A stretch of 64,000 nt of DNA from JAGNZR01 sp051656905 (GCA_051656905.1 JBOFJQ010000015.1:99813-163812), one strand, 5' to 3'. Shown: positions 16,769-24,694, numbered from the stretch's first letter. Made by a program: numbers and translations. Notes: generated from the letters alone by a model not told the origin.

Positions 16769-17794
16769 CTAGGCATGCTTAGTCATACTTTCTTCTTTTA
16801 AAACTTCTATAATCAAATAATTTCTTATCCCTTCAACGTTGAAAGCTTTTTCTTGTTCACGTGTTAGTGTTGATTTACCCATTTTCTCAGCAAACTTTAA
16901 TCTAGCTTTTTCTATAGTTTCCATTTTTTTATCCTCTTCAAAAGTTAGGAACATTTCATATTCAGCAGAGATTTTTATTGCTTCTGGAATAGGAATAGTT
17001 TCTTTTTTTATCTTTGGTAATTCATTGTGAGAAGAAACAACAGGTGTAACAGCTATTTTTTTAGCTTGGTAAATAGGTTGTCTTTCTCCTTTTGATATTT
17101 TTACACAAAATACTTTTACTGGATCATTAACGCCAGGAGTATTTTTTATATTTTCAAAAGTTTCTTTTAAATATTCAGTAACTTTATCTTTAGACAAATT
17201 ACGTAATAATTTTTTTACTGAGGTCTGATTAAACTTTGTAAAATTTACCCCAAGCTCTTTAAAAATATTTTCAAAATAATCAAGTTCAAGACTTTCTTCA
17301 TGAACATGATTATTAATATAATTATTAACATGATTATTAGGGTCAGTTTCTGCTATACCCTCATGGCAGTTTCTGCTATACCCCCGTGTCAGATTCTGAC
17401 CCATAGCAGTTTCTGCTATACCATTTTTTGGATTACTTTTAGTACTTGTTTTTACTTTTTTATTTTTATTATTTTCGTTTTTATCTTCTAACATTTCTCC
17501 TAGAATTTTTTTATATGCTTCTTCACAACAGTTATATTCACAATATTTAATTTTATTTTTTAGAATATCTGTTTTTATAATTAAATTCTTATCTAGCAGA
17601 CCATTAAGTGCTTTTTTAGCAGTATTCTTTGAAACATTTAAAGACTTGCAAATATATTCTAAGCTCCCACTAAACCGACTCTCAAAATCTTGAGAGAAAC
17701 CATATATAAGAGCGTAGGCAAGTAGTTCGTTACCTGCCAAATTCATTCTTGTAACCATCCATCCTTGGATAGTATAATAATTATTATCATTCAT
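16769..17794 (-). CDS. Phage replication protein with winged-helix N-terminus
   Basis: The 341-residue protein starts with a winged helix-turn-helix region (about 15-95; SLEYICKSLNVSKNTAKKAL), as in phage O-type and plasmid initiators. A polar linker (about 110-165) contains repeated GIAETA/GIAETD segments because the DNA there is a set of direct repeats. The C-terminal part (about 175-340) is helical with charged segments. Proteins with this layout in lambdoid and Firmicute phages bind an origin inside their own gene. It sits in the leftward early operon upstream of partition genes. Helicase loading has not been shown. Confidence 0.65.
   Translation of the reverse strand: MNDNNYYTIQGWMVTRMNLAGNELLAYALIYGFSQDFESRFSGSLEYICKSLNVSKNTAKKALNGLLDKNLIIKTDILKNKIKYCEYNCCEEAYKKILGEMLEDKNENNKNKKVKTSTKSNPKNGIAETAMGQNLTRGYSRNCHEGIAETDPNNHVNNYINNHVHEESLELDYFENIFKELGVNFTKFNQTSVKKLLRNLSKDKVTEYLKETFENIKNTPGVNDPVKVFCVKISKGERQPIYQAKKIAVTPVVSSHNELPKIKKETIPIPEAIKISAEYEMFLTFEEDKKMETIEKARLKFAEKMGKSTLTREQEKAFNVEGIRNYLIIEVLKEESMTKHA
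17303..17421. repeat. Iteron-like repeats and AT-rich direct repeat, candidate replication origin
   Basis: Three copies of a 17-bp unit CAGTTTCTGCTATACC with one upstream base lie at 17342, 17365 and 17405, plus a diverged one (TCAGATTCTGACCC) at 17388. The first spacings are 23 and 23 bases. Each unit contains an imperfect GCAG-TTT-CTGC dyad. Next to them, AACATGATTATTA occurs at 17303 and 17327, forming an AT-rich block. Iterons next to an AT-rich unwinding element inside an initiator gene are the pattern of many phage and plasmid origins. Confidence 0.6.
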
Positions 17795-17809
17795 GTATAA
17801 ACCTCTCTC

Positions 17810-18160
17810 TTAATTTTGATTTCTTGACTTCCAGTAGTGATCTCTATAAATTATTCCAAGATTGACACTTCTTCTAATACTTTCAAAAGATAAATCAGAT
17901 TCTAAAATGTCCTGGTAAGTATATTCTTTAATGAGTATGTTTTTCAAATTATATTGCTGATAAATTTGCAGTCTGGTTTTTGTAACTGCTTGTGCTGTAT
18001 CAGAAAAAAAATGATTGTTTAACTGTTTTTCTATTCTTTTAAAATCACTTAGACCACTGGCATAAATGACGTCTAATAATTCTCCAACTTTTCCATATAT
18101 TCTAAATATATTTTTTTTAGGATAAGAATAATATATTCTTGCATTGTGTGGTATTTGCAT
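17810..18160 (-). CDS. Phage early protein of unknown function
   Basis: A 116-residue protein with many aromatic residues (MQIPHNARIYYSYPKKN start). AAGGGGG precedes the ATG. No domain recognised; C-terminal RDHYWKSR is basic. It lies 15 bases upstream of the replication protein gene in the leftward operon, so a replication-accessory role is possible but unsupported. Confidence 0.55.
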   Translation of the reverse strand: MQIPHNARIYYSYPKKNIFRIYGKVGELLDVIYASGLSDFKRIEKQLNNHFFSDTAQAVTKTRLQIYQQYNLKNILIKEYTYQDILESDLSFESIRRSVNLGIIYRDHYWKSRNQN

Positions 18161-18173
18161 TAGTTTTTCCCCC

Positions 18174-18302
18174 TTAATATTTAATCCCAGTAAGAGTACT
18201 TACTTGAGACCAAACTTCACTAGGTGCTCCTTCTAAAATTTTATTTACATTATTAACTTTAAATTCTACGATTACTTTTGAACCAATATATTTAATTTTC
18301 AT
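18174..18302 (-). CDS. Small phage protein, 42 residues
   Basis: An open frame from ATG at 18302 to TAA at 18174 begins MKIKYIGSKVIVEFKVNN and ends TGIKY. AGGAGG lies 11 bases upstream, a little far but convincing. It fills the gap between two operon genes on the same strand. The beginning looks like a single beta-rich segment; no function recognised. Confidence 0.55.
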   Translation of the reverse strand: MKIKYIGSKVIVEFKVNNVNKILEGAPSEVWSQVSTLTGIKY

Positions 18303-18397
18303 AAAATAAAAAACCTCCTAAAAAACTATTTATTTTTTGAGAGGTTCATGATACACTATATTTGCGAGATGTAGTGGGTTCAGTGAACCTGCTCTTT

Positions 18398-18850
18398 TTA
18401 TTTTTTTGATATTGCTTTTAAAGCATTTTCTAATATTAATTTTTCTTCTATCCCCCTACTTTCATTGCCAAGCTTTTCTCGGCAACATCTAATGTAATCA
18501 ATTAAAAATATTCTTGTCTTATCATCACACATTTCAAAGTAATCTTCTTTTTCAAAATTTTCTAATAATTTTTTATGAAATACTTTGTGAAAACTTAACA
18601 TTTCATCAAAGATAGTTTTTAGTTCATCACTAAAATTATTATCTTTAATAGTTGTTTCAATTCTTTTAAAAAATCCAGTTTGCACTGAGTTATGCCAAAT
18701 AATATGTCCTCTTAAGTCATCTCTCCTTTTATCATCTAATTTATCTACTGTTGCCATATATGATAAGTGTTCTTCAACTGTAGTAACACGCACCTGCATG
18801 TTCATGCTTCTTTCAAGCTCTTTAGAACTTGCTGTTTCAGTTCTTCCCAT
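18398..18850 (-). CDS. Phage early protein of unknown function
   Basis: The 150-residue protein is alpha-helical and charged, with His, Cys and Asp residues (HIIWHNSV, MCDDKTRIF, RCCREKLG). No catalytic signature is clear. It follows the Cro-like gene in the leftward operon. Past its stop, a GGTTCAGTGAACC palindrome at 18377-18389 has no T run on this strand. Confidence 0.55.
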   Translation of the reverse strand: MGRTETASSKELERSMNMQVRVTTVEEHLSYMATVDKLDDKRRDDLRGHIIWHNSVQTGFFKRIETTIKDNNFSDELKTIFDEMLSFHKVFHKKLLENFEKEDYFEMCDDKTRIFLIDYIRCCREKLGNESRGIEEKLILENALKAISKK

Positions 18851-18919
18851 TTTTTCTAGTATCTCCTTATTAAAATTTAATTTACCTGTGATAATTAAAT
18901 AAAAAAACGTAGTTTTATA

Positions 18920-19108
18920 TTATTCTTCTAAAAGAATACCCTCCTTTAATTTTAGAATTTTTTCTATTTTTAAAATTACATCTTTATTATTTCTATCAAT
19001 ATGGTGATACATAAGCTGTCTTGAAGACATTCCCAAATCTTCAACTAATTTTTTTATGCTAATATCTTTTTTAATACATTCAATTTTTATACGCTGTTTT
19101 AATGTCAT
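18920..19108 (-). CDS. Cro-like helix-turn-helix regulator
   Basis: The 62-residue protein is mostly a single helix-turn-helix domain (ISIKKLVEDLGMSSRQLMYHH). The ATG at 19108 is used because AAGGAG lies five bases upstream; an upstream in-frame start has none. It is first in the leftward operon, divergent from the CI-like repressor, and its promoter carries a palindrome, which matches a Cro role in a lysis-lysogeny switch. Confidence 0.75.
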   Translation of the reverse strand: MTLKQRIKIECIKKDISIKKLVEDLGMSSRQLMYHHIDRNNKDVILKIEKILKLKEGILLEE

Positions 19109-19138
19109 ATATTCTCCTTTAATTGTAGTTTCAATTAT

Positions 19139-19152
19139 AAGTGATACCACTT
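19139..19152. promoter_or_regulatory. Operator candidate of the CI/Cro switch
   Basis: AAGTGATACCACTT is an inverted repeat AAGTG-ATAC-CACTT, just downstream of the leftward -10 box. Related ACTTAC/GTAAGT half-sites follow at 19150 and around 19214-19222. A repressor bound here would block the leftward early promoter. Confidence 0.5.
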
Positions 19153-19161
19153 ACTAAAAGA

Positions 19162-19190
19162 AGTATAACAATTTAAGTTATCTTTGTAAA
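19162..19190 (-). promoter_or_regulatory. Leftward early promoter of the prophage
   Basis: On the minus strand, TTTACA (19190-19185) and TATACT (19167-19162) have 17-base spacing. It drives the Cro-like gene and probably the whole replication, partition and integration operon. Confidence 0.7.
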
Positions 19191-19281
19191 TAGTTTTTTT
19201 TGAAAAACTTCTCTAAGTAAGTAAAAAAAAAGAAAATATGTTATTATTAAGGATAAAGAATATGTTTTAAAGGGAGGAGAA

Positions 19282-19791
19282 ATGAGCATTAATGAAACAA
19301 GTGATATTCCTGAAATAGATAGAAAAAAATTAGGAAATTATATAGATGAAATAAGAAAAGAAATTTCTTTTGGATTTAATCAGTTATCATTAAAAAGTGG
19401 TTTAAATGCGAGAACTTTAAATGAAATATTAAATGGAAATAGTAAAAGAACAAACCCATATCACTTACAAAAATTAGGTTTTGCTTTAAGAATAGATTAT
19501 AAAGAGCTTTATAAAATAGTAGGTTATTTATCAGAAGATGATTTTAAAGAGGCTGATTTGTTAAAAAAAGAAGTTTTAGAGTTAAAGACTAAATTAACAG
19601 AATGTGAAAATAAAGTAAACGTAATTAATCATGGAGAAATGTCGGGAAACCAAATTTTGGGTAATGTTAATGATTCTGAAATAAAAGTTATCAAAGGGGA
19701 AAAAGTGAGCAATATAGATACCTCTGGACTGACAGAAGAGCAATTAAAGAATTTGGAACAATATATTAAGTTCTTAAGAACACAGGGGTAA
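19282..19791 (+). CDS. CI-like repressor without a peptidase domain
   Basis: The 169-residue protein has an N-terminal helix-turn-helix (about 25-80; FNQLSLKSGLNARTLNEILNG), a short coiled coil (about 90-110), then an unusual segment NVINHGEMSGNQILGN followed by NDSEIKVIKGE (about 111-138), and a C-terminal helix. It lacks the LexA/CI-type autoproteolysis domain, so induction cannot depend on RecA-triggered self-cleavage. The central segment is closely echoed in the 55-residue protein encoded next. GGGAGGAG precedes its start. Confidence 0.75.
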   Translation: MSINETSDIPEIDRKKLGNYIDEIRKEISFGFNQLSLKSGLNARTLNEILNGNSKRTNPYHLQKLGFALRIDYKELYKIVGYLSEDDFKEADLLKKEVLELKTKLTECENKVNVINHGEMSGNQILGNVNDSEIKVIKGEKVSNIDTSGLTEEQLKNLEQYIKFLRTQG

Positions 19792-19816
19792 AATTAGGGG
19801 GAGAATTTAGTTAGTT

Positions 19817-19984
19817 ATGTCTAAAGAAGAATGGAGTAAAGTATTATTTTTAGAAGAGGAAATAAAAAGATTAAATGAAATAATTATGGGGAAGAATATT
19901 ATAAATAATGGAGATAATACTGGGGTTCAGATATTTGGGGATATCGTGAATTCCAGTATTATTATCTATAATAGGGAACGTTAG
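19817..19984 (+). CDS. 55-residue protein sharing the repressor's central motif
   Basis: An open frame from ATG 19817 to TAG 19984: a short helical N-terminus (MSKEEWSKVLFLEEEIKRLN) and then NIINNGDNTGVQIFGD followed by a VNSSI-type tail. This lines up with the CI-like protein's NVINHGEMSGNQILGN segment. The pattern N-[VI]-IN-x-G-x-x-x-G-x-QI-x-G-x-V suggests a shared beta-strand assembly element, so the small protein could bind the repressor. A GGGGGAG site is 11 or more bases upstream, rather far. Modest confidence that it is expressed. Confidence 0.55.
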   Translation: MSKEEWSKVLFLEEEIKRLNEIIMGKNIINNGDNTGVQIFGDIVNSSIIIYNRER

Positions 19985-20018
19985 TTAAAAAAATTTAATA
20001 TACAGGGGGAGTTAAAAA

Positions 20019-20990
20019 ATGAATGAGTGGGAAAAAAGCAATGAGGGAATAACAAGTAAAAAATGGTTTGTAGTAATAATGCTTCTTTTTTTTACACCAG
20101 TAGGAATATATTTTATGTGGCGTAATAACAGTTTTTCTAAAGTAGCTAGAATTATAATTACAGCAATTATGGGATTATTTTTTGTTGGTATTATGGCAGT
20201 TAGTTCAGGTACTTTAAATGACGAAAAAGGACAAAAAGTAATTAAATCTAATAAAATTGAAGAGGTTAAAGAAGAAAAAATTGATAAAGTTCAAGATGAA
20301 AAAGATAAGATTGAACAAGTAAAAAAAGAAATAAAAAAAGTAACACTTGATTATGAAGCAAGACATTTAGATTTATGGATGGAAATGGCAAATAATATGA
20401 AAAAAAGTGATTTACAAAAGACATATGAATATGCGAGTAAGTCACTAGAACGTGTAAAAAAAATCTATTTAGATACTCTTATGATTAATTTTGAAAAAAC
20501 AGGGAATGTTGAGTTTGATAATAGAGTAGAAGCATATAAAGATAAATTAAATACTGCTTATTACTTAAAGAAAGATTCTTTAGAAAAACTTCTTTTAGCA
20601 CTTGAAGATACAAGTTCTATTAAGAGAGCTAATGAAGTTAAAGAAGCAATGGAGAAAGCTAGTAATTATTGGACAACTTTTCAATTTAGTACAGCGATAA
20701 TGACTATTACAGATGATGATATTAAGTCTTATAATGAACAGAAAGAAAAAGAAACAGCTATTAATGAAGAAATAAAAAAAGAAGTTGCGAAAGAGAAAGT
20801 GGTAAAAGAAGTAGTTAAACCTAAAAAACTGTCATATAGCGAAGATGATGTTTATACTCATTTAATTTGGAAAGGTTATAGCGGTGAAAGATCTTTAGAG
20901 AGATTTAAAGAGGCAAATGGAATGCCTGCAAATAAGGTTATAAATGAAAAAGTATTAAAAGCTTTAGGAATGGAAATAAAGTATAAATAA
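20019..20990 (+). CDS. Membrane protein with coiled coil and peptidoglycan-binding-like C-terminus
   Basis: The 323-residue protein has two membrane segments near the N-terminus (about 16-33 and 42-62), a strongly charged coiled coil (about 70-110), a helical middle, another coiled coil (about 240-265) and a C-terminal segment DDVYTHLIWKGYSGERSLER then FKEANGMPANKVINEKVLKALG. That end is reminiscent of the PG_binding_1 repeat (G-Y then a helix with F-x-x-x-x-G). It could be an envelope-spanning protein. It shares its leader TTAATATACAGGGGGA with the next gene. Function unknown. Confidence 0.55.
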   Translation: MNEWEKSNEGITSKKWFVVIMLLFFTPVGIYFMWRNNSFSKVARIIITAIMGLFFVGIMAVSSGTLNDEKGQKVIKSNKIEEVKEEKIDKVQDEKDKIEQVKKEIKKVTLDYEARHLDLWMEMANNMKKSDLQKTYEYASKSLERVKKIYLDTLMINFEKTGNVEFDNRVEAYKDKLNTAYYLKKDSLEKLLLALEDTSSIKRANEVKEAMEKASNYWTTFQFSTAIMTITDDDIKSYNEQKEKETAINEEIKKEVAKEKVVKEVVKPKKLSYSEDDVYTHLIWKGYSGERSLERFKEANGMPANKVINEKVLKALGMEIKYK

Positions 20991-21028
20991 GAAGTTAATA
21001 AAAAATTAATATACAGGGGGAAAAAATA

Positions 21029-21733
21029 ATGGGATTTATCGGTTTTGCAATAGTAATAATTTTTATAGGGGCAATTTGTATGCTCAGAATGATTTCTAAA
21101 ATGAAAAAAAGAATAGAAGGGGAGTTATTGAGCTTTGCAGATAAAGGGTTTGGTAAAATATTCGTAGGGGATGATGGGAAATCAGGTATTGGAGCTAATC
21201 TTGATGATTATAAGCTAGTTTTAGTTGAACTTAAAGGGAAGGAAATCTTTTCTAATATTATAGATTATAAAGATATAGTTTCTGTAGAGTTAGTACAAAA
21301 CGGAACAATTGTAAGCAAGACATCAAAAAGTTCTCAACTAGGAAAAGCAGCTGTAGGAGGTGTTTTATTTGGTGGAGCTGGAGCAGTTATCGGTGCTTTA
21401 AGTGGAAATAAAAAAAATGTTGAAAATGTTAGTAAAGTACAAGCTAAATTAACTATTCAAGATTTGAAAATGCCAATTTTTAATGTTACATTTATGGATG
21501 CTAATTTTAAGAAGGATGGTTTTTTTCATAAAGCTATGATTCAAAAAGCAGAAGAATGGATTGGAATAATAAGTGCAATGATAAAAAAGGCAGAGCAAGA
21601 CATAATTTATCAATCTCAGGGATCTAATACAGCATCTAATTATGTTGATGAAATAGAAAGATTGCATTCTTTAAAAGAAAAAGGAATAATAACTGAAGAA
21701 GAGTTTAATAAGAAAAAAGCAGAATTATTATAA
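21029..21733 (+). CDS. SHOCT-domain membrane protein
   Basis: The 234-residue protein has an N-terminal transmembrane segment (about 2-20), a beta-rich middle region, a glycine-rich hydrophobic stretch GGVLFGGAGAVIGALSG near residue 112, and a C-terminal SHOCT domain (ERLHSLKEKGIITEEEFNKK). SHOCT segments are short oligomerisation-type domains often found at the ends of bacterial and phage proteins. It lies 44 bases before the CD-NTase gene on the same strand, so it may belong to the same defence cargo. Confidence 0.65.
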   Translation: MGFIGFAIVIIFIGAICMLRMISKMKKRIEGELLSFADKGFGKIFVGDDGKSGIGANLDDYKLVLVELKGKEIFSNIIDYKDIVSVELVQNGTIVSKTSKSSQLGKAAVGGVLFGGAGAVIGALSGNKKNVENVSKVQAKLTIQDLKMPIFNVTFMDANFKKDGFFHKAMIQKAEEWIGIISAMIKKAEQDIIYQSQGSNTASNYVDEIERLHSLKEKGIITEEEFNKKKAELL

Positions 21734-21777
21734 AAATAAATAATATTATTAATAAAGAAATTATTTTAGGGGGAAAG

Positions 21778-22662
21778 ATGGGGATAAATAATCAATTTGA
21801 GGTTTTTTGTAATAATATAAAAATTCAAAAAAGTAATGTTGATAAAATAGCAAATCGTTATAAAACAATAACAAAATTATTGAATAAAGAATACTATTCT
21901 ACAGAGTCTGATACTGCACATAGCCTATATGTTGGATCGTATGGGAGAGACACTGATATTCATACAAGTGATATTGATATTTTATTTTGGCTTCCTTGGG
22001 AGAAATATACGCAGTATAAGAATTATTTATATAATGGACAATCTGCATTAATTCAAGATGTAAAAAATGTAATAAAAAAAACATACCCTTCATCAGCTAT
22101 ACGTGGGGATGGACAAGTTATTATTATTGATTTTTATGATGGAATGAAATTTGAAATTGTTCCTTGTTTTGAACTTAGTGATAAGTCATTTCTTTACCCT
22201 GATACAAATGAAGGAGGTAGCTGGAAGTATACTTATCCAAGAAAAGAAATTGAAGAAATTAGAAATGAAAACTTCTATAAATGTAACAAAAATTTAAAAA
22301 GGCTATGTAGAATGGCTAGAGCTTGGAAAGAAAAGAATTCTGTTAATATTTCGGGATATTTAATAGATACACTAGCGTATAAATTTTTAAAAGGATGGTC
22401 ATATAAGAATTATTCTTATATGTTTTATGATTGGATGATTCGTGATTTTTTTTCATATTTAAAGGAGCAAAATATATATCAACAATATTGGGTAGTTCCA
22501 GGAAGTAATAAGTATGTTTACCGTTATGGACAGTCATTTGAATATAAAGCATTACTAGCATTTAATTTAGCTGTAGAAGCAATAGAATATAATACGAATA
22601 ATTGTCCTTATACTGCTACAGGAAAATGGAAAGAAATTTTTGGTGCAAAATTTCCGTATTAA
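21778..22662 (+). CDS. CD-NTase (SMODS) cyclic nucleotide synthase of a CBASS-like system
   Basis: The 294-residue protein has the nucleotidyltransferase core of the cGAS/DncV-like family: GSYGRDTDIHTSDIDILF gives the GS motif (53-54) and the D-x-D pair (D65, D67), and FEIVPCF gives the third acidic residue (about E126). The C-terminal half is the helical OAS/SMODS-type domain. Family members make cyclic di- or trinucleotides in response to phage infection and activate an effector. The next gene, 13 bases on, encodes a SLATT protein, a known effector class for such enzymes. No Cap2/Cap3 genes are present, which fits a minimal type I CBASS. The product nucleotide is not predictable by eye. Confidence 0.85.
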   Translation: MGINNQFEVFCNNIKIQKSNVDKIANRYKTITKLLNKEYYSTESDTAHSLYVGSYGRDTDIHTSDIDILFWLPWEKYTQYKNYLYNGQSALIQDVKNVIKKTYPSSAIRGDGQVIIIDFYDGMKFEIVPCFELSDKSFLYPDTNEGGSWKYTYPRKEIEEIRNENFYKCNKNLKRLCRMARAWKEKNSVNISGYLIDTLAYKFLKGWSYKNYSYMFYDWMIRDFFSYLKEQNIYQQYWVVPGSNKYVYRYGQSFEYKALLAFNLAVEAIEYNTNNCPYTATGKWKEIFGAKFPY

Positions 22663-22675
22663 GGGAGGTAAAAAA

Positions 22676-23317
22676 TTGACAAAGTCAGATTTTCTTAAAT
22701 TAATAGCACAGAAAGCTTATGATGTATTATATGGTGCTAAATTAAATTTTTCAACATATGAAATAGTAGTAAAAGTTCCTGGGTTTTTAAATGTTATTTC
22801 ACTAAGTGTCGGAATCTTTTCATTAGTTATAGACTATTTTTCTAACAAAATACTTTCAGCTATTGTTTTGATATTAGCAATCATTTCTTTATATATTTCA
22901 AAATATGAAGAAGAAATTAATTCTTATCAAGAAACAGGGGAAAAATTAACTATTATTCAGAATAATTTAAAAAAGTTATATAGTGAAGTTAAATCTAAAG
23001 CTGATAATGAAAGATTTAAAGATTCTGAAGAAATGAAAGAATATAATAAACTAGACTCTGAATTTTTACTAATAAAGCAAAAAAAGCAAATAGTATTTAG
23101 TGGTTGGAGAGCTCATGTTATGATTTTTGGACAGCATCAAATTGACTGGATTGATGAACAGTTAAAATTTAAATTTTGGAAAGATAAGATACCCGCAACT
23201 TTTAAATTATTTATGTGGATGTCTATAGTAGTAATTATAGTAATAATTACTACTATAATTTTTTCTGATTCTAAAAGTTCAGAGCAATGTTTAATGTTGT
23301 TTATAAATAATTTATAA
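22676..23317 (+). CDS. SLATT-domain membrane effector of the CBASS-like system
   Basis: The 213-residue protein has two close membrane segments (about 35-52 and 59-75), then a long amphipathic coiled coil rich in E/K, and a third hydrophobic segment near the C-terminus (about 179-197). This arrangement is that of SLATT proteins, predicted pore formers paired with CD-NTases. The TTG start at 22676 is chosen because AGGGAGG lies seven bases upstream; an upstream in-frame start overlaps the CD-NTase gene and has no site. It probably depolarises the membrane when its nucleotide ligand is made, causing abortive infection. Confidence 0.75.
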   Translation: MTKSDFLKLIAQKAYDVLYGAKLNFSTYEIVVKVPGFLNVISLSVGIFSLVIDYFSNKILSAIVLILAIISLYISKYEEEINSYQETGEKLTIIQNNLKKLYSEVKSKADNERFKDSEEMKEYNKLDSEFLLIKQKKQIVFSGWRAHVMIFGQHQIDWIDEQLKFKFWKDKIPATFKLFMWMSIVVIIVIITTIIFSDSKSSEQCLMLFINNL

Positions 23318-23354
23318 AGTAGATAATAGAAATATAGAGTCTTTGGAGGAATTT

Positions 23355-24425
23355 GTGTTTGATAATATAATAGATAAGATAAAAAAAGTTGGCGGAGAAG
23401 AAAAATATTGGCTTTTTAGAGCTGGAACAAAAGCAAAATATTTTGACAATTTTTTTTATAGTAGAAAAATAGGATTAGCTTGGGATAAAATAGATGATAT
23501 ATCACAAACTTCGAGTCTTTTAACTCTTACAAATGAAGTTAAAAGGTTATATCCAGAAGAAAAAAGGCCAGGGAATATATATAATAAAATTTATTCTTTT
23601 ATTCACGAAATGAAAAATGGAGATTTTATTGTAATGCCTGATACAGAAAAGAAAAGAATAGCTATAGGAAGACTAATAGATGATAATGTTGAAATAAAAA
23701 AAATAGAAGAACAATTATCTCTTATGCCTATTAAAAGTCAGGAGAATTATGATGAAGAGGAAAAAACAGATCCTGGTGTTATAAATAAATATAGGAACAT
23801 AGAGTGGATTAAAGTAATGATAAAAGAAGAACTAACAGCAGAATTAGAATTATTTTTATTTGCACCTCATAGTATATCTGAATTATCTAAAAGTGCTCAA
23901 TATGAAATAAACAAATTAATATATGACTGTTTTATAAATCAAGATAATATATACTTGAAATATAAAGTTGATACAAGAACAGATATATTAGCGGATGATA
24001 TATTGATGTTTTATAAATTGATTGACTATAGCGAGAAATTATCTAATATATTAGAAGAAGAACCTAGAAAGATAAAAACAAAAATAAATGTAGCGTCACC
24101 AGGAGATATTGTTGCAATTGGTGGAGTATCTATTGGTTTGATATTAGCTTTAGGATATGTATTCAATGGCGGAAAAATTTCAATAAAAATTGGAGAAAAA
24201 TTTAATTTTAATGCAGAAGGAGGAACACCTCTACAAGAATTTTTTAGTAATAGGCATAAAAATAAAATGGAAAAAATGAAATTCCAAGCAAGATTAGAAG
24301 AGTTGGAAGAGTTAGAAAGAAAATTTAAGAATGAAATAACTCATGAAGATATAAAAAAAATGGAAAAAAGCTTAGAATTAAAAACACCTAAAATAATAGA
24401 AGAACAAAAAGAAAAGGAAGATTAA
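23355..24425 (+). CDS. EVE-like/Mrr-N-like domain protein with a membrane segment
   Basis: The 356-residue protein begins with a domain (about 15-155) resembling the EVE/PUA-like N-terminal module of Mrr-type and other restriction proteins: YWLFRAG, FYSRKIGLAWDKIDD, MKNGDFIVMPD, IAIGRLIDD and YRNIEWIKV fall in the expected order. A helical region follows, then one clear transmembrane segment (about 253-273), then a basic and coiled-coil tail (about 290-350). No nuclease motif is visible. Start GTG at 23355 follows GGAGGA. Co-direction with the CD-NTase and SLATT genes, 37 bases after SLATT, suggests a third component that may sense modified nucleic acid or nucleotides. This role is inference. 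Confidence 0.6.
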   Translation: MFDNIIDKIKKVGGEEKYWLFRAGTKAKYFDNFFYSRKIGLAWDKIDDISQTSSLLTLTNEVKRLYPEEKRPGNIYNKIYSFIHEMKNGDFIVMPDTEKKRIAIGRLIDDNVEIKKIEEQLSLMPIKSQENYDEEEKTDPGVINKYRNIEWIKVMIKEELTAELELFLFAPHSISELSKSAQYEINKLIYDCFINQDNIYLKYKVDTRTDILADDILMFYKLIDYSEKLSNILEEEPRKIKTKINVASPGDIVAIGGVSIGLILALGYVFNGGKISIKIGEKFNFNAEGGTPLQEFFSNRHKNKMEKMKFQARLEELEELERKFKNEITHEDIKKMEKSLELKTPKIIEEQKEKED

Positions 24426-24628
24426 ACTCTTCCTATTTTTATTTCAAGATTATTTATTTTATTATCATTAATTCTTATGAAATTAAAAATCACTATAAGA
24501 GAAGATAAACCCTTTATAACATCTTGCCAAATAACAGATATGTTAAGATTATTAAAAGGAATATAATATATTAAAGAAAAGCAAAGAAAAACAAAACTAA
24601 ATATAGAAAAATATATGGTAATTTTCAT
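24422..24628 (-). CDS. Small membrane protein convergent with the EVE-like gene
   Basis: A 68-residue protein with two hydrophobic segments (about 3-24 and 31-49) and a short polar tail. GGAGG lies nine bases upstream of the ATG and a consensus minus-strand promoter lies at 24666-24694, so expression is likely despite its size. Its stop codon overlaps the convergent EVE-like gene by four bases. Function unknown; an immunity or regulatory role for the membrane effectors next door is possible. Confidence 0.6.
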   Translation of the reverse strand: MKITIYFSIFSFVFLCFSLIYYIPFNNLNISVIWQDVIKGLSSLIVIFNFIRINDNKINNLEIKIGRV

Positions 24629-24665
24629 TAAGCATTTCCTCCTTTTTTTATTATATTAATGACAA

Positions 24666-24694
24666 ATTATAGCTTTATATCTTGATTAAGTCAA
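24666..24694 (-). promoter_or_regulatory. Promoter of the small membrane protein gene
   Basis: On the minus strand, TTGACT (24694-24689) and TATAAT (24671-24666) have 17-base spacing. Only 37 bases separate it from the start codon at 24628. Confidence 0.7.

Noticed and set aside
18377..18389. GGTTCAGTGAACC palindrome as a regulatory site or terminator
   Set aside because: It is at the 3' side of an early gene, has no T run on the gene's strand, and I see no second copy, so no function is assigned.
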